From the NCBI GenBank assembly GCA_025175895.1, contig CM045989.1:20081928-20145927 (forward strand): a stretch of DNA of 64,000 nucleotides, given 5' to 3'. The translations under genes were made by a program, and so were the position numbers. The notes under the pieces are model-generated. The model was not told the DNA's origin. It did not search any database and saw nothing but the letters and a program-made list of their open reading frames with translations. Origin of the DNA: Wurfbainia villosa. Lineage: Eukaryota; Streptophyta; Magnoliopsida; Zingiberales; Zingiberaceae. This document shows positions 9,178 through 22,022 of the stretch, one piece after another (position 1 is the first letter of the stretch; each line of letters begins with the position of its first letter).

Positions 9178-11817
9178 TGTTGGATCAATATGAGCGCTAT
9201 AGGGTGGGCGAATAGCGCACACAAATCTTTCTTTTCGATTCGTCGATTTGATAAGCAAGGAGAGTAAAATGCAATGGAAAATGAAATAAGACACGGAGTA
9301 TTTTACTTGGTTCACAGCCCACAGCTACTAATCCAAGGCCCTAGTGGTCCGAGACCATGAGCAGAGAGCAAATAACTAAAATACTCCTCCTCGTTGGAGG
9401 TAGGAGTGGACGAGTACAAGAATGATCAAGACTTGAGGTAGAGGGACACTCCCCCTTGTAGGATATTTGACGCCGCTAGAGGGGGGGTGAATAGCGCGTG
9501 ACCCGTACGTAGATGGAAATCGTTCGTGATCGTGTTCGTTTCTACAATTTCGTTAGGACGCAGCGGAATGATAATAATAAAACAATAACGAAGTAAGATG
9601 CACACGAACACACCAATACACAAATATTTAACGTGGTTCGGAACCGCACGGTTCCTACTCCATGGATCGAGCTCTAACGAGCTCTAGCGATGCCAATGCA
9701 ATCACTAATCAATAAACTCCTTCTCAACAACAAGTCAGAGGCGGAGAAACTTCGTACAAATGTTTACAACGATAAATGAAAGAAATACAAGAAAATACAA
9801 AGGAAATGTAAAGAACACTTTACAAAACTAGGGTTTGAGCGCTTTGCTTGTTGGTTGCTTGGATGAGGTTGAAGGGCCCCGAAATGCACCTGCAAATCGC
9901 CTTCAAATCGCCTCAAGAAAGCTCCCCAAGAACTGATGATGAAATCCTCCACGAGCTCCTCTTTTTATCTTGCATCGGGATGGATTTCCGCCTGGCAGTC
10001 GACTGCCATAAGTCCCCAGTCGACTGCCAACACTGTAGCTATGAGACAACGGCTCAATCCACGTTGGGCAAGTTCCAACTAGACTCTTGGCGATCCCATC
10101 GCCAACATTGGGCAATTGCCGATCGCCAAGACTGAGTCGATCGCCTAGTCGGCCACGAGCGTCTATGCTCGACACTCACCGGCAATGATCGTGCCTTCGG
10201 CAATGATCGCCGACATCCGATCGCTCCAATTAGCTGATCGCGAGAGCAATTTCGAGTTCTTAAACGGCAATCGAACTCAGTCGATCGACTCACCGAATAA
10301 CCGGCCATAATGCCAGTCGACTGCCAACCTCAAAAATGAGGTTTTAACCCAAGTATGGTGCCCCCATACTTGCTAGACCACCCTTAGCCTAGACCTAAGC
10401 CTTCTAGCCACCTCTATCAGCCTCACACCTCTCGGATGCCTCCAAGTCATCCCTGACTTGTTCATCCATCACACTAGCCTCCAGGTGCTTCCCTCGGCTA
10501 TGTCATGCTAACGGTGTCTACACCGCCAAGGCACATTGGACTTACGCTGCCAAGACTCCGCTTGGACTTTACGCCGCCAATATCCATCCCCTTGGACTTC
10601 TCAAATGCCAAGACTCAAGGTTGGACATTCCCTTGCCAACCCATGTTGGACTTTTCCTTGTGCCAAGTAGACTTTCCCAAATGCCAAGTACCCATGACTT
10701 GGACTTTCCATGCCAAGTATCCATGACTTGGACTTTACCTTGCAAAGACCCATGCTTGGACTTTCCCTTAATCACATGGTCAACCCTAGTCAACCATCAA
10801 AGTCTCTCTCGAGTCAAACTCGAGTCCGGTCAAACATAACCCGGGTCGATTGCTCCAACAATCTCCCCATCAAATTAACCGACATCAATGTCCAACATCA
10901 ATGTCAAACCACTTTGTCAAACATCCTATGTCAATCATCAAAACATCACTCGAGTCAAACTCGAGTAAGGTCAATCGTGACCTGGGTTGATTGCACCAAC
11001 ACCCCTCTCCTCGTTATGATTAAAGCTCTGAGAAATACAAGTAAATGAAGACTAAAATTTAAAAACAATACCAACAACTTTGAAGATTTGAGTTTTGAGC
11101 TCGAGTTGTCATCGTTTCGACAATGCTTTGTCGTTGTAGGATCGTTGGAGAGTAGCGGCGTTGTGGAGGCATTTGGAGAGCTTTGAATTGATGAAAATGG
11201 TGAAGAACACTCCTTTTATAGCCTTTGAGAACCCTAAACGTTGAGCTCAATCCTTATCACCAAAGGCAACCTCACCCTAAGATAAGGGGGTGAAGTTTTG
11301 ACTCTCCTCGAGGCTAGAATTTGAACAGTAGTCGACTGCCACCTTTATTAGTCGAACTGATGACCAGTAGTCGACTGCCAATAGCCAACAGTAGACTGCT
11401 GGCTAGGGTTTTCGACTACATTGGGAAGTTAGCTCGAAAATGAAACATATATAATTGAGTTCGACGACCACTTACCATCCGATCTCGACATAGACCTTCC
11501 ATGGGATGTCTTAGTCAGATCATTGCCTAAGGATGTCCCCGTACGGAGGACACGACCTTACTTACACTCACTTATACGAGCTTACCTCAAACTTTTCCTT
11601 TGAGGCTTTGCTTTCGGTCTCCACCTAATTTCATCGGCTCCCTCCGAAGTTCTCCCATTGTCGACCGACCACCACGGTTTCCTCCAGGTGTCGCTGGCCT
11701 TTAGCTTAGCATTCTTGCACACTTTATTTAGCTCGTGAGATAACAATATGGGTTTAACTTTGTGTCTTTTGCTATTATCAAAACTTAGGTTTGACTTAGA
11801 TGTCTATTACACCAACA
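9178..11817 (-). repeat. R1 5' LTR, split by L1
   Basis: LTR ends are TGTTGGATCA (9178) and ACACCAACA (11817). Without L1 and its duplicated CCCCT it is about 1090 bp. It contains a few CAGTCGACTG-type palindromes near 11330-11400. The stretch 8980-9162 between it and gag is leader. Confidence 0.8.
9457..11001 (-). mobile_element. L1: solo LTR of the S4-type family
   Basis: 1545 bp, beginning TGTAGGATAT and ending GCACCAACA, with perfect CCCCT duplications at 9452-9456 and 11002-11006. There is no internal sequence, so it is a solo LTR left by LTR-LTR recombination. It shares with the S4 LTR the palindromic block (about 10000-10330) and the CCAAG/CTTGG repeats (about 10510-10775). Confidence 0.9.
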
Positions 11818-11822
11818 CTCAG

Positions 11823-12549
11823 TAGTATTTTTAAGATCTCTTTGCGAATTGTTTCCATAGGTAGCTTAACTTTATTTATCTCATGGTATTTTATTTTATA
11901 TGCTCTAATGAATGTTCTAGAATTGCACTGGTTAGCTTTTATTTTTACACTTACACTTGACGAAAATTCTAAAAGGAAGAATCTAGTACATACATAGTTA
12001 TGATTCATCCTAGTAGTCTAGTACTTTGGAATCTATAGGTGACTCTAGGTTTAGCACTTTAGTTACTTGAGATGATCGGATTGTGAAAGCCTATTTGGAA
12101 AAATCAAAATCTCTGTGAAAAAAAAATTATGAGGGATAAAAAATAATTATCGTGGGTGGAAAAGGCTAGATGCCCTTTTGTGACCAAGTTAGGTTACTAG
12201 GAAAACACCTACTAATTTCTCTCAATACCGAGCACGCCTTTGAGACTTTGTACTAGATCTAGGGAACGTCCCTCGCTTTAGGCAGGTAAGTGCATAAGAG
12301 CCAGAGACCTTAGGAAATCTATAAGATGATGACTTAACTTACTGTGAAACGAGTATCCCTTAAGAAGATTCTCTTACCACGTGCACGAAAAGCTAACTTA
12401 GTGAATTTTTAGAACATATCTATTTTGCATTTATTGAAAATACCACTTGATAAATCTAGTTGACATGCTAAGTATGGAACAATGCTTTTAAGAATTTCAT
12501 GGCACTGAGGTTTTCTTGAGGACAAGTAAAGATTTAAGTCTGGGGGAAT
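11823..12549 (+). mobile_element. Y: 3' internal end of a Ty3/gypsy element (Tat/Athila type)
   Basis: Non-coding 3' end of a gypsy element, ending in the polypurine tract AAGTCTGGGGGAATT (about 12534-12548) before the LTR TGATGTGAGC. The TCTGGGGGA tract before a TGATG LTR start is the usual Tat/Athila-type 3' end. The rest of the element lies left of R1, outside the window. The stretch before about 12100 is assigned by continuity only. Confidence 0.65.
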
Positions 12550-13933
12550 TGATGTGAGCAAAACATATAGGGTTTTACGAGTAGTTTTCGCTCACATCTA
12601 GCAACATTTTATACTTGTTTCATGCATATCATACTTTGTTTTGCATGCATTTCCTATTTTCTAGTTTGGAGATCTTCTTTTTGTGATTTTGTGTGCAGGA
12701 CAACATTTTATGGGATAAAAGGCACACTTCTGGAGCAAAAGGAAGACATTCAGCAAGTGAAATAAAGGGAGGCCCGACCCGACCGTGTGAAATCACATGG
12801 TCGTGCCCCACCAGCCCAGTGGCACACATGGCTTGCCCGTGTGGATCCACACATCTATGTGATGCTTGTATTTTTCGTCGTGACTAGGGTTTTTTAATGG
12901 ATTCGGATGGCACCGGCCTCAAGTCTATATAAGGAAGGCCATGCCCAAACCCCAGGGGGGAGGTACAACAGTCGGGATGACACATCGATGCCCTAAAAAG
13001 CTTCGGAAACTCGCAACAGGGAGGAAGAAGATGGCTAGAGGATCATATCCTGCACTCCAATGTCGAAGAGAAGAACCAAGAGTACTAAAATTTATTTTCT
13101 ATTCATCTCCTGCATTGTAATGATCTATTCCTATATGAATTGTGTTCGTTCTTTTCGGTTTATGGAGTAGAATCATCGATTCTAGGATTAGGGAGTAACT
13201 TGTGTATGTAGAACATGTTAGATCGAATGTAAATCTATTTTAGGATTTCTATTCGTAGTTCGTGTTTGTTTGATTCTATGAATATTATGTTTTGGTTTTC
13301 TATCTATTGTGCATAGCCGATACAAGGGGTGACAGCTCTTGTATCAAAGATCTTGGGGAATTAAAGAGAAACCAAGGGGTTGTCCTCATCTCTGATAACC
13401 GTAGGTAGAAGGGTACGATGGAGTACGGAACGAGACACGTTCCGAGTTCTTATAGCGATTGATTTGGCATCCTCGTACCGTCTATCCTATCTTAACGAAA
13501 GGGTTGGCCTGGTTAAGGATGGGTAGTTCCCAATAGATGTGAAAGCTCATCGAGAAAGTGTATGATGTCCCTTCCACTAGACCTTAATTAGATAACCAAA
13601 CTACATTTAATTGATTAGCATGTTCCATGTTGCACAAGTGAAACCGAAGTCCTAGGATCTCTTTTTGAACCTCGAACCAACCTTTCCTTCTTTCGTGTGA
13701 CACAGTACTAGAGTTAGAACCGTCGACAATCCTCACAATCACAACCGTTAGAACTAAAATTTGAATAATAACGTCTGCTGAACAATCGGTACTCGAATCT
13801 AAGTCTTTGTGGGATCGATAGTCTATTTATTACTTGACGACATCCATCCACTTGCCGGCGTTGAGCGCGAGCATGTGCTTCGAGTCCTAGACGATTCTTG
13901 TCACTAGATTTATAGTCGCATTCGCGTGCATCA
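12550..13933 (+). repeat. Y gypsy LTR, plus orientation
   Basis: 1384 bp from TGATGTGAGC to GCGTGCATCA. The TATA box TATATAAG is at 12926-12933. It matches 14071-60756 in inverted orientation along its whole length once later insertions are removed. Confidence 0.82.
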
Positions 13934-14070
13934 AGTTTTTTGTGTCGAACAGTAAATAAAATAAAAACAAAAATAAAGCAAGTAAATAAATCTAACCTAA
14001 GTCCTATCCAATTATCCACCTCTTGATTCGATATCGAATCAATCAGTCCCTGACAACGGTGCCAAAAACA
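13934..14070 (-). other. Y leader fragment with tRNA-Asp-type PBS, minus orientation
   Basis: A 137 bp spacer between two inverted gypsy LTRs. The reverse complement of 14047-14064 is TGGCACCGTTGTCAGGGA, close to the Tat/Athila PBS TGGCGCCGTTG(C/T)CGGGGA. It belongs to the minus-strand LTR at 14071. The other end of the spacer is fused to the end of the plus-strand LTR. Confidence 0.7.
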
Positions 14071-15017
14071 TGATGCACGCTAATGCGACCTCAAATCTAG
14101 TGACCGGAATTATCGAGGACTCGAAGCACACACTCGCTCTCAACGCTCGCAAGTGAACGGATGTCGTCAAGTAATAAATAGATTATCGATCCCACATAGA
14201 CTGAGATTTGAGTACCGATTGTTTAGTGGACGTTATTGTTTGGAGTTTAGTTCTAAGGGTTGTGATTGTGAGGATTGCGGGGGTCCTAACTCTAGTACGG
14301 TGTCACACGGAGGAAGGGAAGGTTGGTTCAAGGTTCAAAAAGAGATCCTAGGACTTCAGTTTCACTTGTGCAACATGGAAAATGAAAATCAATTAAATGT
14401 AGTTTGGTTCTCTAATTAGGGCCTTATGGAAGGGACATCATACACTTTTTAGATGAGCTTTTGCATCTATTGGGAACTACCTATCCTTAACCAGGCCAAC
14501 CCTTCGTTAAGATAGGATAGACAGTACGAGGATGCCAAATCAATCCCTACGAGGACTCAGAATGTGTCTCATTCCCTACTCCATCGTACCCTTTTACCTA
14601 TGGTTATCAGAGATGAGGACAACCCCTTGGTTCCTCTTTAATTCCCTAGATCTTTGATACAAGGGCTATCACCCCTTGTATCGGCTATGCACAATAGATA
14701 GAAAACCAAAACACAATTTTCATCGAATCAAACAAACACAAACTACGAATAGAAATCCTAAAATATAATTTACATTCGATCTAGCATGTTCTATGTACAC
14801 AAGTTACTCTCTAATCCTAGAATTGAAGATTCTACTCCATAGACTGAAAAGAACGAACACAATTCATATAGGAATAGTCATTACAATGCAAGAGATGAAT
14901 AGAAAGTAAATTTTAGTACTCTTTGTTCTTCTCTTTGATGTTGGAGCAGAGTATACGATCCTCTAGTCGTCTTCTTCCTCCCCGTTGCGAGTTTCTGAAA
15001 CTTTTTAGGGCATTGGT

Positions 15018-16725
15018 TGTTAGTGGCAGCCCTTAGTGCCAATCATGAGATGTAGTGCCAATCATGAGATGATTGATTAGGCATCATGTATATCATATTT
15101 CATTAATAAAAGGCAAGGATTGTTTATTATATTTACTTTATGCATGTGCCAGCTAAAATAAATATAATAATGCCCTTGAATAGTAGGTTCTAATCTACAG
15201 TTTATCAATTGGTAGAATTGATTATGAGAAGCTGTAGAGAATACTATTCTTAATATTCCTAGTAATGTATTAATATACAAGGGCAATATTAATTCATTGA
15301 GACTAACATGTAGGTCAATGGATGACTTGATCTCACAAGTCATGGATATATGATATCACATTGACACATGGGTACATATATTAGAGAATATATATACTGA
15401 ATTGACCCGCCATGAGAAAATTTCATGGATCCTTATATGAGTGCCATATACTTTCTCATGTGACTATTGGTATGAATAGTCCTTAGACCTGAAGTCACTA
15501 CGGTTCTCTACATAAGGAGTTATGTACTTTGGTATTGTCTAACATCACACCGTAACAGGGTGACTATAACGGCGATCACTGGGTATGTAACGAATTATGT
15601 GGAGGGATGTGAGTGATGTAGATGGGATCTATCCCTCCCATATGACGGGAGTGATATCTTTGACCTCTTGATAGAGTAGGACCACAAAATGCATGGCCTT
15701 GCTCAAATGAGTCAATATGAGATATTGAGCTCATTTGTTTGAGTGAGTCTACTTGGGGATCAAGAAACATAGAGATCGATAAAGGGATGACACGGTCTGT
15801 CTCATTGATCGATCTAAGATATCAGAGATAGAAGGACACCATCATACATGATAATAGTCACAGAAAGGTTGTCGGATCTCGATGATCTTTTAACTTGGGT
15901 AGCAATGATGTATTGCTAGATGCCGCTCATTGTTTATGCATCTAAAAGGGTTTTAGATACATTGCCAACGTTACAAGAGATTATAGGGTCACACACAAAT
16001 GACATTCTATTTTTGAGATGGTTTCTTTTAGTTGGACTAAAAGGACAATTGAGCATATGGCCAAGATTTGAGTTAGACTCAAACTGGTTAAACTTAAGTT
16101 AGACTCAAGTTGAACCATGGAAGATGATTCATCATCATGCATGATTAATTTGATTAATCATGCATGGGAATACCAAGAGCCTTGGTATTCATGATGAGAA
16201 TTCAAGAAGGAGAATACCAAGAGTCTTTGTATTAAGAGATGTCTTAATGAGGATATAATGACATTGATGGCTATGGGATTAAAATAGCTTTTTGGTGTTT
16301 CACGTGGACTTCACTTGTGTGTGTTTTGGTGTTTAGGCGTGCAAGCAAAAGGCCAAGAGAGAAAGTGTTCTCTCATCTCCTCCTTCCTCTCCTTCTTCTT
16401 CCAAAAGAGTTCTTGGCATTTTGCTAGGGGTTGCTAGCACAATGTGACTCCAAAGCTAGTGTGGGTGTCAGTGTGGATACCATAGATATACGGTTACCCT
16501 TACCGTATTGAGATCCGATAGCGTTTGGAAAAGCGGGATTGCGAAGGGCACGCACCGAAGGTATATTCCCCCTCTAGATAAGATCTAGACTAGAATATAG
16601 AAAACAATTTATATAGTTTTGCATGGATCTCTAGTGGGATCCGGTATAATTATTATTTTCACTACGGTTGTGCGAAGTATTCGCCCGTGATGTTGTGAAC
16701 ATCAGATCCGGAGTTTTTCCCAACA
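15018..16725 (+). mobile_element. L2: solo LTR of the R3 (Angela/BARE-like) family
   Basis: 1708 bp, from TGTTAGTGGCAG to TTTTTCCCAACA, flanked by TTGGT (15013-15017) and TCGGT (16726-16730). The undisturbed plus gypsy LTR shows that TCGGT or TCGAT was the target. It matches R3 LTRs (26686-28528, opposite strand) over long stretches, for example the region around 15955-16010. No internal sequence remains. Confidence 0.88.
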
Positions 16726-16976
16726 TCGGTGTGTCATCCCAAACATTGTGCCTCCCCCATGGGGTTTGGGTGTGGCCTTCCTTATAAAGACTTGAGGCCG
16801 GCGCCGTCCGAATCCATGAAAAAACCCTAGTCACGCCGAAAAATGCAAGCGCCACATGACCATGTGGATCCACATGGCCAGGCCATGTGTGGCGCTGGGC
16901 TGATGGGGCACGACCATGTGATTTCACATGGCTAGGTCGTGCCTCCCTTCATTTTGCTTGCCGAATGCCTTCCTTT

Positions 16977-17680
16977 TGTAGGGTCAATGTTGTGGCCGGT
17001 TATAGGAGGGTGAATAGCCCTCAATCGTCGTATGGTGGAATACGATCGTTCTTCTTGCATCGCTCGTCTACGATTGTTATTAGCACAGCAGAATAACAAT
17101 GATAATGAAAATACTAACAACACATACAAGCATACACAAGATATACGTGGTTCGGGATCGAATGGTTCCTACTCCACGGGCGAGCTCACCGAGCTCTAGT
17201 TATCCACACGGCACTAACTAAACCACTCCTTCTCGACAACACGTCGGAGGTTGAGAACCTCATACAAGCTATTACAACAAGTAATATGAAATACAAACAA
17301 GAATACAAATACAATACAAAGAACACTTTTCACCGATTGCTTTTGATCACTTTTTTGTTGCTTGCTTTGGTTGTCTCTTGAAGGTCTAGAATGCAACAAC
17401 AATTCCTCTCCAATGTCACACTTAAAGTCTTGGCGAAATCCTCCCTCTTGAGATCATTTTATAACCTGCATTAAGATGATTTCGCACCCATCAGTCGACT
17501 GATCATGACAATCAGTCGACTGATCCTGTAGCCGTTGTCTCACAATGGCCAGATCCACGTTGGTCAAGTTCCAACGGATCACACATCAGTCGACTGATGA
17601 TACCCATCAGTTGACTAATCATCCCATAAGTCGAGTGCTGGCGCGAGCACTCTACTTGAAACCCTTCTGTGGCTTAAATT
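16977..17680 (-). repeat. S2 left (3') LTR, first piece
   Basis: The U5-side part of the minus-strand LTR, matching 58373 onward (without M1). It breaks at the R2 end after ...CTTAAATT. It resumes at 40848, having lost about 412 bp compared with the right LTR (59940-60351). Confidence 0.85.
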
Positions 17681-19515
17681 TGAAGGGAGGGGAAATTTCG
17701 CTTCCCACTTCAACTCGGTCGCTTGTTCATGGCGATCCCTTCTACGTCCCCGGATAAAAAAATTTATCCTTGACAAGAGGGATTACCCAAGCTACTATTT
17801 CATCATCGTGCTATTCGATTATAGTGGACACTTAAACAAACTTGTTGTTCAAGCAACCAACCTCTATTCTACGATTAGTCGCGGAATAGACGATGTACGG
17901 ATAATTGGTTTTTGTGTTTGTATTCGGGATCCAAGTTAATTTAGCCACAAAACAGAACATACAACATGTATATGATTGAAAAACAATTATAGACATATTA
18001 CAAAAGAATATAAAAAAGCATTATACCTCTCGATCTTCTATCGTATCTCCTTCCTCCTTTTGGACGTCATGTGGACGACGATCTTCCAAAAGTCGAAGCC
18101 TCCTTGATCACCAATCTTCTTTTCTTTGCTCGCTCCGAACAAAAGAAAGAATATGAAACAAAACTCTCCTCTATCTAGGACCAACCAACAAGCTCCCAAA
18201 TTGAAGCTTGCCGCCGACCCAAAGAGAGGGGAAGGTGGGCATCGACCAAGAGCTCCAAGGAATCACCCTAACCCTTGTTTCCACCGGCCAAGGAGAAGGG
18301 AAAGAAGAGCTTTGGACACCGGCAATGGAGAGGAGAGGAGAGGATAGGTGCCGGCTACCTAAGGAAGAATAAGGAAAAAATTTCCAAATTTGTGGCCGCC
18401 CAAACCCTAATCCCACCTTGCCTTCAATTGCCTTGCCGCCCACCCTAATCCCTCCTTTTATAGAGTTAGGCTTAAGCCTTGTTTTAATCTCCACCATTGG
18501 TTCTAGAGATTTAATCTCAACCGTCGGGTCTAGAGATTTAATCTCAATCGTTGGATCTAGAGATTTAATCTCTACCTTTGGATCATAGAGTTTTACTTTC
18601 CATCATCGAATCTTGGCTCCATGAGGTTTTAATAGGCTACAATAGGGACCATGAGGAGGAGTTGGATCTTGGCCACCCAATGGATCAAGCCCACATAAAG
18701 TACGATCCATTAATGACATTTCATTCCACTAGAGGATTATCATTGATCTACCTCACCAACCCCCATAAGTTAATATGGGCTCCATATATTATTTGTACAT
18801 TTATCTCCCCGTGTTTAAGATCTCAAATATTCGTCGATTAATTAATTTACTGACAATAAATTAATCAACATCTAACTCCATGAGTAGTACCACTCAACCT
18901 TATCATCATGTCGGACCAAGTCCACCTGCAGGGTTTACATGATGAACTTTATGAGCTCTTCAAGGGGACATCATCATCCTAATATACAGGACACGATTTC
19001 CTCCTATAATCAACGGCACACCATATAAGTAGTATAATTTCCCAACTTATGCCTATCAATTTACTCTATAAATCTCCCCCATTGGTAAATCAAAGAAATG
19101 AATACTAAGTATATGTGCCCGTTATTATATCGGGATTAAGAGCATGTATAATATAATATCTGAGGTCCGATTCGATTATGTAGTCAGCAATGAATCGAAT
19201 CACCTCTAAGTCGGTCCTGCTCAATACACACAAAGTGTACTAGTGAGATTCTATGGTCAAGACAAACCAATACCAAATCACACTATAACCATAGCAATGG
19301 TTTGTCTAAAGTCATCTCGGTTGTGAGCCTTTACTTATACTCTACAAGGAGCTGATAACATGATCTACTGTGTGACACTACACACCATGTTATCTACAAT
19401 GTAATGTATTTAGACAATATGCATAATCATAAATATGCAAACAATGATCATGTGATTCTTATTTCAAAATAAAGATGTTCATACAAAAGATAATTTTTCA
19501 GTATACATCCGAACA
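17681..19515 (-). repeat. R2 LTR, minus orientation
   Basis: 1835 bp. Its left end TGAAGGGAGG is the complement of the family's LTR end; its right end is CATCCGAACA, next to the minus-strand PPT complement ATCTCCCACTT. The middle (about 18120-18500) corresponds to the S3/R4 LTR region with TATAAAAGG. Confidence 0.8.
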
Positions 19516-19548
19516 ATCTCCCACTTATACTAAAAGACTATGTTGTCC

Positions 19549-21111
19549 TCAAACTACCATACATCTGATTCCCATTCCCTCCACATGTCTATCAAAAGCT
19601 CTCGACGAAAGGGCCTTAGTGAAAGGATTTGCCAGGTTATCCTCCGATGCAATCTTGGCCACAACTTCTCCTCTCTTTACGATTTCTCGTATCAGGTGGT
19701 ACTTGCGCTCTATGTGTTTACTTGCCTTATGGGCTCATGGTTCCTTCTAGTTTCCAACTGCAGCACTATTATCACAATAAATTGTGATAGTTCTGGGCAA
19801 ACCAAGAATTATATCTAAGTCCATCAAGAAGTTCCTGATCCACACAGCTTCTTTGGCTGTCTCAGAGGCTGCCACATACTCAGCTTCCATGGTGGAGTCC
19901 GCCACGCATTTCTACTTGACACTCCTCCATACAATGGCTCCACCTCCCAAAGTAAACACAAAACCTGAGGTAGACTTACTATTATCCCTATCAGATTTGA
20001 AGTCAAAATCCGTTTAACATACAGGGAGTAATTGGTCTGCCTAGTAAACTAGCATATAATCCTTAGTCCTTCTCAGGTACTTCAATATATGCTTTACCGT
20101 AGTCCAATGTCCCTATCCTGGATTACTCTGATATCTGCTAACCATGCCGACGATAAAGCAGATATCCGGTCTCGTACACAGCATAACATACATGAGGCTT
20201 CCTACTACCGAAGCATAAGGAACCACCTTCATCTCCTCTATCTCCTCAGATATTCTAGGACTCATCTCCTTAGATAAAGGAACTCCATGCCTGAAAGGTA
20301 GAAAACCCTTCTTGGAGTTTTGCATGCTAAAACAAGCCACAATGGTTTCTATGTATGAAGCTTGAGATAAGCACAACATCCTTTTCCTACGATCCCTTAT
20401 AACATTGATCCCAAGGATGTGTCCCACTTCTCCTAAGTTCTTCATATAAAACTATTTGGACAACCATACCCTTACATCCGATAACACCTTGACATTGTTG
20501 CCAATTAAAAAAATGTCATCTACGTATAGTACAAGAAATACCACTACATTTCCGTCACATCTCTTGTATACACAAGACTCATCCGGACTTTGAATGAATC
20601 CATAAGACTGGATTACCTCATCAAAGCGGATGTTCCAAGATCTCGAAGCTTGCTTAAATCCATAAATGGATTGATTAAGCTTGCACACAAGATGCTCTTT
20701 TCCCTTTGCAATGAATCCCTCTGGTTGCTTCATATAGATGTTTTCCTCAATAATTCTATTAAGGAAAGTTGTCTTGACATCCATCTACCATACCTCATAA
20801 TCCATATGAGCAGCAATGCATAAGAGAATCTGGATAGACTTAAGCATGGCTATTGATGAAAAGGTTTCCTCATAATCGATACCCTGTTTCTGAGTATACC
20901 CCTTCGCAACAAGCCTTCCTTTGAAGGTCTCAACCTTCCTGTCTATTCCTCTCTTTCTTTTGTAGATCCACCTACATCCAATGGTTTTTACACCATCAAG
21001 TGGTTCTACTAGCTCCCAGACCTGATTTGAATCCTTAGATTCAATCTTAGTATTCATTGCACTTTGCCAAGATACCGCATCTTTATCTTGGATTGCCTCG
21101 TCATATGTCCA
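19549..21111 (-). pseudogene. R2 minus arm: copia RT and RNase H, broken
   Basis: From right to left: RT start (WELVEPLDGVKTIGCRWIYK, GRLVAKGYTQKQGIDYEETF), RT core MDVKTTFLNR...YGFKQASRSWN, the catalytic FLVLYVDDIFLIGN (YVDD at about 20510-20530), then LGEVGHILGINVIRDRRKR and the RNase H connection LCTRPDICFIVGMVSRYQSNPG. The RNase H end ...NLANPFTKALSSRAFDRH is present but out of frame. At least three stops or shifts. Upstream of RT, integrase, protease and most of gag are deleted; the joint is near 21112. Confidence 0.8.
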
Positions 21112-22022
21112 GGGAGTACATATTTATATTCCTCAGCAGTCAAGATAATGTCAAGATTTCTCTTCCAATCAACATAGTTGGGTCAAATAAGTTTATCTTC
21201 TTTCAGTATAACAGCAAGCGGGTTGAAAGTCATTTTGAAAGAAAACCTAAGAATCACATAGATCAAAACATTAGATTTCAAAAAATTATTGATTGCTCAA
21301 ACAATAAAATTTTAAAATCAACTAACACCTCAAAATACCGAGAATGTCGTATGCCACGATAGTGTAGATGTATACGAATTCCACATTTGTAAGAGGATGT
21401 TTTACCCATTAATTTTACTATCTTGTCAACATAACTTTCTGACAAGTAAAATTAATAGTTGGTTCCTTTTCGGCCCTACAAATAAAAGCAGTGACTCCAA
21501 TGGGGAGGATACTTATATTTGTATCTAAGTGTTCACCATTACTGGTACCAAGGTAATTATCTCGGGTTATGTGCCTTCCGATGGGGAAGTACACACGCTC
21601 CTTAATAATTTCCTATAACCATATTCGACCTTGTGATCTGCAAACAAACTCATCCGATGAGATGCAAACAAACTTGCGCGTCGGCTCTGAGTGCGTTCCT
21701 CCCCATCGGACCACACAAATCAGAATGAATCAAGTCCAACACATCTTTGGCTCTATACCCCTTGGCCTTAAAAGGCCTCTTGGTCATTTTACCCTCTAAG
21801 CAAGATTCGCAGGTTGGGAAATCTTCAACGACTAATAAACCCAGAGGTCCATCAGCTATCAACCTTTGAATTCTTCTTAGGTTAATATGGCCAAGTCTTA
21901 GATGCCAAAGATATGTTTGGTTCATCTTCGAAGATTCTTTTCTCTTATTGGAATTAGAAGATGAGTTATTAACTTCTATTTGCATCGTGGGAGCTTTTGG
22001 TTCAAGTATATATAAATTTGCT
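21112..22022. other. R2 rearranged core: gag start, leader and integrase fragments
   Basis: The stretch 21112-21650 matches, in reverse, the R4 gag start and leader (about 52740-52210). A short piece (about 21659-21705) matches R4 leader 52163-52205 in the same strand, so it is inverted relative to its surroundings. The stretch 21715-22020 is minus-strand pre-integrase and integrase (LWHLRLGHINLRRIQRL...CESCLEGKMTKRPF, HSDLCGPM), matching R4 about 53815-53500. The order along the minus strand is integrase, leader, RT, which no intact copia has. Confidence 0.7.

Larger units (their letters stand above)
1..11817 (-). mobile_element. R1: Sirevirus-like Ty1/copia element, left end outside window
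   Basis: Minus-strand copia element. From right to left: 5' LTR (9178-11817), PBS, decayed gag, protease, then integrase running off the window. S1 (757-6335) interrupts it between protease and integrase; L1 (9457-11001) interrupts its 5' LTR. Removing S1 and one TSD copy brings the protease end into frame with the LWHRRLGH pre-integrase motif, with one TGA stop at the joint, so both parts are one element. The right flank is CTCAG (11818-11822); its partner lies outside the window. The lineage call rests on the SGCSRHMTGD protease site, the KYWVPK gag end and a UBN2-type gag. Confidence 0.85.

Noticed and set aside
12629..12887. Possible small gene in the gypsy LTR (ORFs on both strands, also 16631-17096)
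   Set aside because: The sequence is repeated in the inverted LTR copy with different frames kept, as expected for LTR DNA.
13714..14419. Matching ORFs on opposite strands (13714-14019 minus, 14153-14419 plus) as a duplicated small gene
   Set aside because: They are the same LTR segment in the inverted gypsy LTR pair.
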